Source: Campylobacterales bacterium (GTDB lineage Bacteria; Campylobacterota; Campylobacteria; Campylobacterales; QNZT01). From it: 14,842 nucleotides of DNA. The stretch covers positions 1 to 14,842 of the forward strand of contig DQTU01000027.1 in NCBI GenBank assembly GCA_015662615.1, in the 5' to 3' direction. Shown here piece after piece: positions 7,301-12,850 of this stretch; positions within the stretch are counted from its first letter, which is position 1; each line of letters begins with the position of its first letter. A program made the translations under genes and the position numbers. Under the pieces are notes generated by a model. That model did no database searches and was not told the DNA's origin. It saw only the letters and a program-made list of their open reading frames with translations.

Positions 7301-7978
7301 ATGAATATTTACGAAAAGAATTTTGACGAAGTTTTAAACCGTATTGAAGCTATCAGACTTGAAACAAATGAACATCAAATTATCAGAATCATTGCCGCTA
7401 GCAAATATGTTGAAAGCAAAGAAATTGAATCGTTTTACAAAGTAGGACAAAGGGCTTTTGGAGAAAACAGAGTTCAAGACTTTAAAACAAAAGCAGAAGC
7501 CCTTGTTGATTATCCAATAGAGTGGCACTATATCGGGCGAATACAAAGCAATAAGATAAATGCTTTATTAGACTTATCCCCTACCCTCATCCACTCATGT
7601 GAGAGTTTTGAGATGGCAAAAGAGATTGATAAAAGAGCAGAAGTAAAAGGTAAAAAACAAAATATCCTACTTCAAATCAATAGTGCAAAAGAAGAGAGCA
7701 AAGCAGGAATAGCTCCTGAAGATGCAATTAAAGAGTATCTAAAAATAAAAAATGAACTTAAAAATGTTACACTCAAAGGGGTCATGAGCATAGGAGCTCA
7801 TAGCAAAGATGAGGAAGAGATCAAAAAAAGTTTTGAGACCACTTATACAATTTTTGACAAGCTTCAAAATGAAGGTGCAAAGTATTGTTCTATGGGCATG
7901 AGCGGAGATTTTGAGCTAGCAATTAAATGCGGTTCAAACATGCTTCGACTTGGTTCGATACTTTTTAACAAAGATTAA
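7301..7978 (+). CDS. yggS: YggS/PLPBP family pyridoxal phosphate homeostasis protein
   Basis: A cytoplasmic, fold-type III PLP-binding barrel protein of 225 residues. The family has no established enzymatic reaction and keeps vitamin B6 and related amino-acid pools balanced. The PLP lysine is Lys35 in IIAASKYVE. Family motifs follow in order: GENRVQD (54-60), HYIGRIQSNK (76-85), INSAKEESKAG (126-136), MSIGAH (162-167), MSGDFELAIKCGSNMLRLGS (200-219). The last stretch holds the phosphate-binding Ser/Arg region. The start follows rseP after one base. An in-frame TTG 15 bases further upstream is rejected because GGAGG lies downstream of it. A small hairpin (GATGTT/AACATC, 7979-7997) follows the stop. 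Confidence 0.94.
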   Translation: MNIYEKNFDEVLNRIEAIRLETNEHQIIRIIAASKYVESKEIESFYKVGQRAFGENRVQDFKTKAEALVDYPIEWHYIGRIQSNKINALLDLSPTLIHSCESFEMAKEIDKRAEVKGKKQNILLQINSAKEESKAGIAPEDAIKEYLKIKNELKNVTLKGVMSIGAHSKDEEEIKKSFETTYTIFDKLQNEGAKYCSMGMSGDFELAIKCGSNMLRLGSILFNKD

Positions 7979-7997
7979 GATGTTTTTAGATAACATC
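7979..7997 (+). other. Small hairpin just after the YggS-family gene
   Basis: GATGTT (7979-7984) pairs with AACATC (7992-7997) around a 7-base loop, immediately after the stop codon. A T-run (8008-8012) occurs only 10 bases later, so it is a poor intrinsic terminator. It could be a weak processing or pausing site between this gene and rpmB. Confidence 0.25.
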
Positions 7998-8031
7998 AGC
8001 AACAAAATTTTTATAAAAGCAAGGAAATAAA

Positions 8032-8220
8032 ATGGCAAGAAGATGCTCAATTAGCGGCAAAGGTCCAATGACAGGAAACAACGTAAGTCACGCACACAAC
8101 AAAACAAAAAGAAGATTTTTACCAAATCTTAGAACAGTGAGAGTAACTTTAGAAGATGGTACAACTAAAAAGATCAAAGTTTGTGCAAAAGAGCTTAGAA
8201 CAATGAGAAAAAACTCATAA
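8032..8220 (+). CDS. rpmB: 50S ribosomal protein L28
   Basis: A structural protein of the large ribosomal subunit. The 62-residue product has the complete L28 pattern: MARRCSISGKGPMTGNNVSHAHNKTKRR at the start, FLPNLRTVRV in the middle and ELRTMRK near the end. Length is normal and no CxxC zinc pair is present, so it is the zinc-free form. AAGGA lies 6 bases before the ATG. It stands 53 bases behind the YggS-family gene and is followed by an inverted repeat, so it may be transcribed alone as well as by read-through. Cys5 and Cys51 are isolated cysteines. Confidence 0.98.
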   Translation: MARRCSISGKGPMTGNNVSHAHNKTKRRFLPNLRTVRVTLEDGTTKKIKVCAKELRTMRKNS

Positions 8221-8230
8221 AAACCAAAAA

Positions 8231-8258
8231 TGGCTATAAAAAATTTTATAAATAGCCA
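8231..8258 (+). terminator. A/T-rich inverted repeat after rpmB, possible weak terminator
   Basis: TGGCT (8231-8235) pairs with AGCCA (8254-8258), and ATAAAA (8236-8241) pairs with TTTTAT (8244-8249), leaving a 4-base AAAT bulge. It starts 10 bases after the rpmB stop, where a terminator would be expected. The downstream side lacks a clean T-run (ATTCTC), so intrinsic termination is uncertain. Confidence 0.35.
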
Positions 8259-8263
8259 ATTCT

Positions 8264-8325
8264 CGACGCCAGTCGTAGCTTTAGCTGAGAGGAATTTTAC
8301 AGGAGCTTTGCCCCTGTAAAAGGAG
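8264..8325 (+). repeat. Structured intergenic element before the K+ channel gene (plus orientation)
   Basis: Three parts occur in order. CGAC/GTCG (8264-8267 with 8272-8275) makes a hairpin. GCTTTAGCTGAGAGGAA (8278-8294) follows. A long hairpin then pairs TTTTACAGGAGC (8295-8306) with GCCCCTGTAAAA (8310-8321), with one A-C mismatch and a TTT loop. The same order is seen on the minus strand in the gap before pgsA, which suggests a repeat family. The hairpin ends directly against the channel gene's ribosome site (AAGGAG, 8320-8325), so folding could limit translation. Confidence 0.5.
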
Positions 8326-8331
8326 ATTATA

Positions 8332-9450
8332 ATGAATATCAAAAAATTCCTCAACTGGCGAAAATCTACAAAACCCCATATAAACTTAAATACTGAGCTT
8401 TATACCCAGTTAGCACCTTTTAGACTTCCCCTCATACTTACTGTTATGATGATGTTAATGGGCACGATGGGTTATATTGTCATCGATAATTTTCCACTTA
8501 TGGATGCAATCTTTCAAACCGGTATCACATTTACTACTGTTGGATTTGGTGAGATACGGCCACTATCAGATGCAGGAAAAATATTTACCATTACGCTAAT
8601 TATCGTAGGATTTGGAGTTTTTTCGTTTTCAGTAGGTATCTTAGTAGAAGTTTTAAATAAGGGCGACCTTATAAGCATCATGAAGGAGAGAAGTATGTTA
8701 TACAACATAGCAAGACTCAAAAACCACTATGTGATCTGTAACCACAACGATTATACGATACAGCTAACACGTCAGTTTCGTGAAAATCATATCCCGTTTG
8801 TCGTTATAGACCCAAGCCCAGACTTAGAAGAAGAGGCAAAAAAACATAATTATCCTTACTTTATACAAGAAGAGCCACATACAGAACTCGCACTTGTAAA
8901 GTCACACCTATCTTCTGCCAAAGGAGTCATCTCACTTTCGACAAATATCGCTGATAACATTGCGGTTATTGCCTCTGTAAGACTCTACGAAAAAGAGATA
9001 AAACGCCGACGACCCTATTTTATCATGACCAATGCAGGAAGTCTAAGCGATATTGAAAAACTTAAAAAACTGGGAGCGGACAGCGTTGTAAGTCCTACAA
9101 AACTTATGGCACAACGCCTTTCTGCCGTAAGCCAAAGACCAGAGATGGAAAATATTTTAGAAGACTTTTTGTACAAAAAAGATACCCCTTTGGATATAGA
9201 AGAGATAACCATACCAAGTTATTCATGGATGATTTTCAAAAAACTTAAAGAGATAAATCTCCCTGATTTTGTCAAAGTCAATGTGGTAGGTTTGAGAGAT
9301 GAAAAAGATAAATTTATTCCGATACCGGATCCTGAACAACTTGTACTTCAAGGAAGTAAAATTATGCTGATTGGCAGCGGAGAGAGTATCCGTCAAGCCA
9401 AAAAAATAGCCAGAAAAAAAGAGAAACCACGGGAGATGCAATATGTTTAA
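8332..9450 (+). CDS. Two-helix potassium channel with cytoplasmic RCK (TrkA-N/TrkA-C) domain
   Basis: An inner-membrane K+ channel subunit, expected to form a tetramer. Membrane helices at about 33-52 and 83-108 flank a pore helix and the selectivity filter TTVGFGEI (68-75), with Phe in place of the usual Tyr of TVGYG. A TrkA-N/RCK Rossmann domain follows at about 131-260 and a TrkA-C-like domain at about 285-352, giving the MthK-type layout. The usual nucleotide-binding glycines after strand 1 are gone: the sequence reads HYVICNHNDYT (132-142). The acidic residue after strand 2 is kept (VVIDP, Asp160). The MthK calcium-site glutamates also appear replaced (IMTNAGSL), so the gating ligand cannot be named. 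AAGGAG lies 6 bases upstream of the start, right behind a strong hairpin. Its last 8 bases overlap argJ. Confidence 0.93.
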   Translation: MNIKKFLNWRKSTKPHINLNTELYTQLAPFRLPLILTVMMMLMGTMGYIVIDNFPLMDAIFQTGITFTTVGFGEIRPLSDAGKIFTITLIIVGFGVFSFSVGILVEVLNKGDLISIMKERSMLYNIARLKNHYVICNHNDYTIQLTRQFRENHIPFVVIDPSPDLEEEAKKHNYPYFIQEEPHTELALVKSHLSSAKGVISLSTNIADNIAVIASVRLYEKEIKRRRPYFIMTNAGSLSDIEKLKKLGADSVVSPTKLMAQRLSAVSQRPEMENILEDFLYKKDTPLDIEEITIPSYSWMIFKKLKEINLPDFVKVNVVGLRDEKDKFIPIPDPEQLVLQGSKIMLIGSGESIRQAKKIARKKEKPREMQYV

Positions 9451-10654
9451 AATCTTTCCACTAAAAGATGGGTTATCCAATGTAGAGGGCTTTTTCTGCG
9501 ATGGCGTTAATGTCGGAATGAAAACAAATCCAGCAAATTCTGGAACTTCAGATGTTGACGGAGATGTTGCATATATTAGAAGTGAAATACTTTGTGATGT
9601 AAGTTCTGTATTTACAACAAACCGTTTTGCAGCAGCTCCAATTAAACACTATCAAAAATATCCAAAAGATTTTCAAAGTGACTTTATACTGATAAATGCT
9701 AAAAATGCAAATGCCATGACAGGAAGTGCTGGGATAGAAGATATTGAAGATATTTTAGCAACACTACAAGATAAGATAAAAGTCACAAACCCCATAATGA
9801 GTTCAACGGGGGTAATTGGATACCGTCTCAAAAAAGAGCTTATAATAAGTGCATTTGACAAGTTTAATTTTGAAGCAAAAAACTCATACAAAACAGCAAG
9901 ATCTATTATGACTACAGATAGTTTTGAAAAGGAGCTTGCTTTTAAAGTAGAACTTCAAGATGGGAACAGTTTTAATGTCGCAGCAATTTGCAAAGGTGCT
10001 GGTATGATAAACCCTGCTATGGCAACTATGCTCTGTTTTGTGATTACCGATGCAAATATTCCAAAAGCTGATATGGATGAATTACTCCAAATTGCAACAG
10101 CGCAATCTTTTAATACAATAAGCGTTGATGGTGATACCTCTACAAATGATACACTCATGCTTATGGCAAATAAGAAAAGTGGTGTTTACGATAAAGAAGC
10201 TTTCAAAATTGCACTCAATAGGCTAACAAAAGAGCTTGCACTTCAAATCTTAAAAGATGGAGAAGGATCAAACAAGATTGTGGCATTTGAAGTAACTGGT
10301 GCAAAAAATGATATTGAAGCACAAACTGCAAGTGCCGCTTTAAGTAACTCATTGTTGGTAAAAACCGCACTTTTTGGAGAAGACCCAAATTGGGGTCGCA
10401 TCGCCTCAACAATTGGTGCTAGTGGTGTTGAGTGTTCAGAAGAGACTCTTGTTATAAAGTATGATAACCTTTTAATTTACTCAAGTGAAAAACCCTCATT
10501 AGATGAAGAGACAGAACAAAAAGCATTCAAAATTATGAAGCAAGACCAATTTAAAATATCTTGCAATCTTGGTATGGGAAATGGTAAATTTAGAAGTTAT
10601 GGTTGTGATTTAAGCTACGAATATGTAAAGATTAATGCAGATTATAGAACTTAA
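9443..10654 (+). CDS. argJ: Bifunctional ornithine acetyltransferase / N-acetylglutamate synthase
   Basis: Recycles the acetyl group from N-acetylornithine to glutamate in arginine synthesis. Some members also make N-acetylglutamate from acetyl-CoA; the sequence alone cannot separate the mono- from the bifunctional form. The precursor cleaves itself between Ala194 and Thr195 in the KGAGMINPAMATML segment, and Thr195 becomes the nucleophile. The oxyanion-hole pair is likely Thr122-Gly123 (STGVIG). Other family segments are NAKNANAMTG (85-94), SVDGDTSTNDT (227-237), FGEDPNWGRI (311-320) and the conserved C-terminal NADYRT. At 403 residues it is full length. GGGAGA lies 6 bases upstream of the start, inside the K+ channel gene, which it overlaps by 8 bases. 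Translation is probably coupled, although I know of no functional link. Confidence 0.96.
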   Translation: MFKIFPLKDGLSNVEGFFCDGVNVGMKTNPANSGTSDVDGDVAYIRSEILCDVSSVFTTNRFAAAPIKHYQKYPKDFQSDFILINAKNANAMTGSAGIEDIEDILATLQDKIKVTNPIMSSTGVIGYRLKKELIISAFDKFNFEAKNSYKTARSIMTTDSFEKELAFKVELQDGNSFNVAAICKGAGMINPAMATMLCFVITDANIPKADMDELLQIATAQSFNTISVDGDTSTNDTLMLMANKKSGVYDKEAFKIALNRLTKELALQILKDGEGSNKIVAFEVTGAKNDIEAQTASAALSNSLLVKTALFGEDPNWGRIASTIGASGVECSEETLVIKYDNLLIYSSEKPSLDEETEQKAFKIMKQDQFKISCNLGMGNGKFRSYGCDLSYEYVKINADYRT

Positions 10655-10699
10655 ATGATAGACTATATATGAGTTACACAAAAGAATTAAGGATTAACC

Positions 10700-10918
10700 A
10701 TGCTACATGAATACAGAGAAGAGATTACCGCTTTAAAAACAGAAAACGCACACTTTGCAAAAATCTTTGAAAAACACAATGAGTTAGATGATAAGATCAA
10801 TGATGTTGATGCAGGACGAGAGCATATGGAACAACTAGAGCTTGAAACACTTAAAAAAGAGAAATTAAAACTCAAAGATGAAGCTTATGCAATGATTATG
10901 GATTTTAAAAACAAATAA
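10700..10918 (+). CDS. Small DUF465 (YdcH-like) protein
   Basis: A 72-residue, highly charged, helical protein. The pattern MLHEYREEITALKTENAHF near the start, FEKHNELDDKI (24-34) and LKKEKLKLKDEAYA (50-63) match the DUF465/YdcH family, which folds as a helical hairpin. The family's function is unknown. AAGGA lies 6 bases before the ATG. It follows argJ after 45 bases and may be co-transcribed, though that gap contains an A/T-rich TATATA that could be a weak promoter. It faces proC across a palindromic 65-base gap. Confidence 0.9.
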   Translation: MLHEYREEITALKTENAHFAKIFEKHNELDDKINDVDAGREHMEQLELETLKKEKLKLKDEAYAMIMDFKNK

Positions 10919-10925
10919 ATATCTA

Positions 10926-10980
10926 GGAAGTGTTGCTTTAGCTACACCTAACATTGAATGGGACTAAAGTCTTCACTTCC
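10926..10980. repeat. Palindromic element between convergent genes, possible bidirectional terminator
   Basis: The outer arms GGAAGTG (10926-10932) and CACTTCC (10974-10980) are exact inverted repeats. Inside them CTTTAG (10936-10941) and CTAAAG (10964-10969) also pair. Alternative local hairpins exist: GTGTTGC/GCTACAC (10930-10947, one mismatch) and GACT/AGTC (10962-10971). It fills almost the whole gap between the DUF465 gene stop and the proC stop. No T-run follows on either strand, so it is not a textbook intrinsic terminator. It shares GCTTTAGCT with the element before the K+ channel. Confidence 0.5.
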
Positions 10981-10983
10981 GAA

Positions 10984-11733
10984 TCAGCTCTTTGCTCTCT
11001 CATACGCTTTTGTTACCGCTTTTATAAAACCATCCCTGACTCTGCCCTCTTCAAGTGCTGCATATCCTGCTGCTGTTGTCCCTCCTGGGCTCATGACAGC
11101 ATCTTTTAAAAGTGCAGGATGATTTTCATTTAGAAGTGGTGAAAACCCCTCAAATAGTCCTCTAACCAAAACATTGGCATCTTCTCGTTTTAGTCCCTCT
11201 TTGACAGCACCATCACTTAAAGCTTCTGCGACAAGTGCTAAAAATGCAGGACCACTTCCAGCCACACCCGTTGCGATATCTATCTCTTTTTCACTTCCAA
11301 GCCACAACGCTTGTCCGAAACTCTCACAAATAGCAACTGCCTCTTTTTTATATACTTCATCACCACAAAGTGTACTCATAGATTTTCCATATTTTGCAGC
11401 AAGGTTAGGCATGATGCGTACATAATATTCAGCTTTTACAGCATTTTTTAAAGTTTGTAGAGTACTACCTGCTAAAACTGATAACAATGTTTCAGCACTT
11501 CCTACGAACTTTTTTGAAACTTCTTCTAAGGCATAAGGCTTAACACAAAGTATGATGTTTTTACCCTCAATATCAACTTGATTATCAAATTTAGAAATCG
11601 TAATATCGTATTTTTCTTGAAGTTCTTCTAGTCTCTTCTGATCTCGTGCAATAACTTCAACTTCGTACTTATCACAAACACCAGCTATTATAGCTTCCGC
11701 CATATTGCCAGCTCCAACAAAAGTCAACTTCAT
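10984..11733 (-). CDS. proC: Pyrroline-5-carboxylate reductase
   Basis: Reduces pyrroline-5-carboxylate to proline with NAD(P)H, the last step of proline synthesis, in the cytoplasm. The 249-residue protein starts with the Rossmann motif VGAGNMAEAI (6-15), followed by CVKP (63-66), RIMPN (106-110), GSGPAF (159-164) and SPGGTT (215-220) with the family's C-terminal helices. It is about 20 residues shorter than the E. coli enzyme but lacks no recognised motif. Its start overlaps the fliW stop in an ATGA, so it is translated from the fliW transcript. Its stop faces the DUF465 gene across a palindromic element. The pairing with fliW is, as I recall, also seen in Campylobacter. Confidence 0.96.
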   Translation of the reverse strand: MKLTFVGAGNMAEAIIAGVCDKYEVEVIARDQKRLEELQEKYDITISKFDNQVDIEGKNIILCVKPYALEEVSKKFVGSAETLLSVLAGSTLQTLKNAVKAEYYVRIMPNLAAKYGKSMSTLCGDEVYKKEAVAICESFGQALWLGSEKEIDIATGVAGSGPAFLALVAEALSDGAVKEGLKREDANVLVRGLFEGFSPLLNENHPALLKDAVMSPGGTTAAGYAALEEGRVRDGFIKAVTKAYERAKS

Positions 11734-12101
11734 AGATAATCCGAAATTGACTCTGCTAAACCAAACTCTTTATACTTAGTTTCATCCAAAGCAATTTGTG
11801 CTAATAATTTCTCTTTTTTATTAATAACTATAGGTGCCGCAAAGTTAATTTTTGATTTTTCAATTTCTGAAGAGATGATAACAATATTGTAAACGGATAC
11901 ATCTTCATCTGACTCCAATTTCAAAAGCTCTTTATAAAAAAGAGGGATATTAAAACTATACGCTCTTAACTTTGAGGGATCAATAAGTGTAAAAGTAACA
12001 TCTCCACTTTCAACCTTTGAAAAAAAATCATCAATATTTTCAAATTGAACTTCATTAATATTTTCAAAACCAAATATTGGTGCAACTATTTTAACTTTCA
12101 T
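11730..12101 (-). CDS. fliW: Flagellar assembly factor FliW
   Basis: A small cytoplasmic protein that binds flagellin and CsrA, so that free flagellin levels feed back on flagellin translation in bacteria that have the FliW-CsrA switch. The 123-residue length is normal. The family pattern is clear: KIVAPIFGFEN at the start, a Phe/Asp-rich middle, FTLIDPSKLRAYSFNIP (37-53), VSVYNIVIIS (69-78), SKINFAAPIVIN (84-95) and a C-terminal LDETKYKEFGLAESI. On the minus strand AAGGA (12109-12113) sits 7 bases before the ATG. Upstream of that is a perfect sigma-28-type GCCGATAA box. It shares 4 bases with proC. Its presence implies a flagellated organism; no csrA or flagellin gene is in the window. Confidence 0.92.
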   Translation of the reverse strand: MKVKIVAPIFGFENINEVQFENIDDFFSKVESGDVTFTLIDPSKLRAYSFNIPLFYKELLKLESDEDVSVYNIVIISSEIEKSKINFAAPIVINKKEKLLAQIALDETKYKEFGLAESISDYL

Positions 12102-12130
12102 TCTCGTATCCTTTAGTTCATTATATCTAA

Positions 12131-12157
12131 TTATCGGCTATTTTAACAATAACTTCG
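12131..12157 (-). promoter_or_regulatory. Candidate flagellar sigma-28 (FliA) promoter for fliW-proC
   Basis: On the minus strand the -10 box is GCCGATAA (12131-12138 read in reverse), an 8/8 match to the E. coli FliA consensus. Exactly 11 bases upstream is CGAAGTTA (12150-12157), which matches 5 of 8 positions of TAAAGTTT including the AAGTT core. The -10 box ends 29 bases before the fliW ATG, leaving room for a start site and the AAGGA ribosome site. The weak TAAA part of the -35 is the main doubt. Confidence 0.5.
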
Positions 12158-12158
12158 C

Positions 12159-12164
12159 TAAAAT
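12159..12164 (+). promoter_or_regulatory. Candidate -10 box of the bamD-lon operon
   Basis: TAAAAT, 22 bases before the lipoprotein start codon and preceded by CGC, fits the loose -10 pattern of housekeeping promoters in this phylum. No standard -35 is visible. It begins 2 bases from the proposed fliW -35 box on the other strand. Confidence 0.35.
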
Positions 12165-12186
12165 TAAATCAAAAAACGGAGTATAT

Positions 12187-12837
12187 ATGCACTTAAAAAT
12201 TTTAGCAAGTCTATTACTTACACTGCTGTTTGCAACAGGGTGTGCGGACAAAACTCAAAAAGTAGACGAGAGTTTCAATAAACCAGCGGCGCATTGGTAT
12301 CAGCGAATTATCAAACATATCAGAAGCGGAGAACTTGACAAAGCAGATGATGCCTACACTTCACTATCAAGTGAACATGTTGCATCAGCACTTTTAGAGC
12401 CGGCACTAATGACATTGGCACGAGCGCATAGCGATAATGATGAACATATCATGGCGCGTTTTTATATTGATACATATATCAAAAGATATGCAAAAAGTAC
12501 CAATATTGAGTACTTAAAATTTTTAAAATTAAAGTCAAACTTTGAAGCATTAAAAAAGGCAAAGCGAGATCAGAAACTTATACTCGATACAATTATAGGA
12601 GCAAATGAGTATATAAATAAATTTCCAAATTCATCATACAACCCACTTGTACATACCATGCTCACAAAACTTTACCTTGCAGAACTTACCCTTAACCGTG
12701 ATATCGCTTCACTTTATAAAAAAACAGGTAAGAAAAAAGCAGCAAAGATATATGAAGATAAAATCTCAGCCTCATGGCTTAAAAACACAGAACTAGACTT
12801 GTCAAACCAAGGCATGTTTAGTAAAATTTTTGATTGA
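12187..12837 (+). CDS. bamD: BamD/ComL-like outer-membrane assembly lipoprotein
   Basis: A predicted outer-membrane lipoprotein of 216 residues, probably part of the beta-barrel assembly machine. Residues 1-18 are a lipoprotein signal with the lipobox ATGC, and Cys19 would be lipidated. The -3 residue is Ala rather than the more usual Leu. Residues about 30-165 are helical and TPR-like (RSGELDKADDAYTSL, DEHIMARFYIDTYIKRYAKS, AKRDQKLILDTIIGANEYINKFPNSSY), and the phrases 'YIKRYAKS' and 'YINKFPNSSY' resemble BamD helices. It is somewhat shorter than E. coli BamD (about 245), as epsilonproteobacterial versions tend to be. GGAG lies 5 bases upstream of the start. lon begins 13 bases after its stop, so the two form an operon. 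The family assignment is likely but not certain. Confidence 0.83.
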   Translation: MHLKILASLLLTLLFATGCADKTQKVDESFNKPAAHWYQRIIKHIRSGELDKADDAYTSLSSEHVASALLEPALMTLARAHSDNDEHIMARFYIDTYIKRYAKSTNIEYLKFLKLKSNFEALKKAKRDQKLILDTIIGANEYINKFPNSSYNPLVHTMLTKLYLAELTLNRDIASLYKKTGKKKAAKIYEDKISASWLKNTELDLSNQGMFSKIFD

Positions 12838-12850
12838 GAGGGAGAGATAA

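Noticed and set aside
8328..8333. TATAAT overlapping the K+ channel start codon.
   Set aside because: It overlaps the ATG, so it cannot drive this gene with a leader. It is probably chance in A/T-rich DNA.
11174..11425. Open frame on the plus strand inside proC.
   Set aside because: It lies wholly antisense to a well-supported proC, has no clear ribosome site and resembles no family.
12120..12125. Perfect TATAAT on the minus strand with a TTGTTA 18 bases upstream, as a housekeeping fliW promoter.
   Set aside because: Transcription would begin at or inside the AAGGA ribosome site (12109-12113), leaving no usable leader. The GCCGATAA box is better placed.
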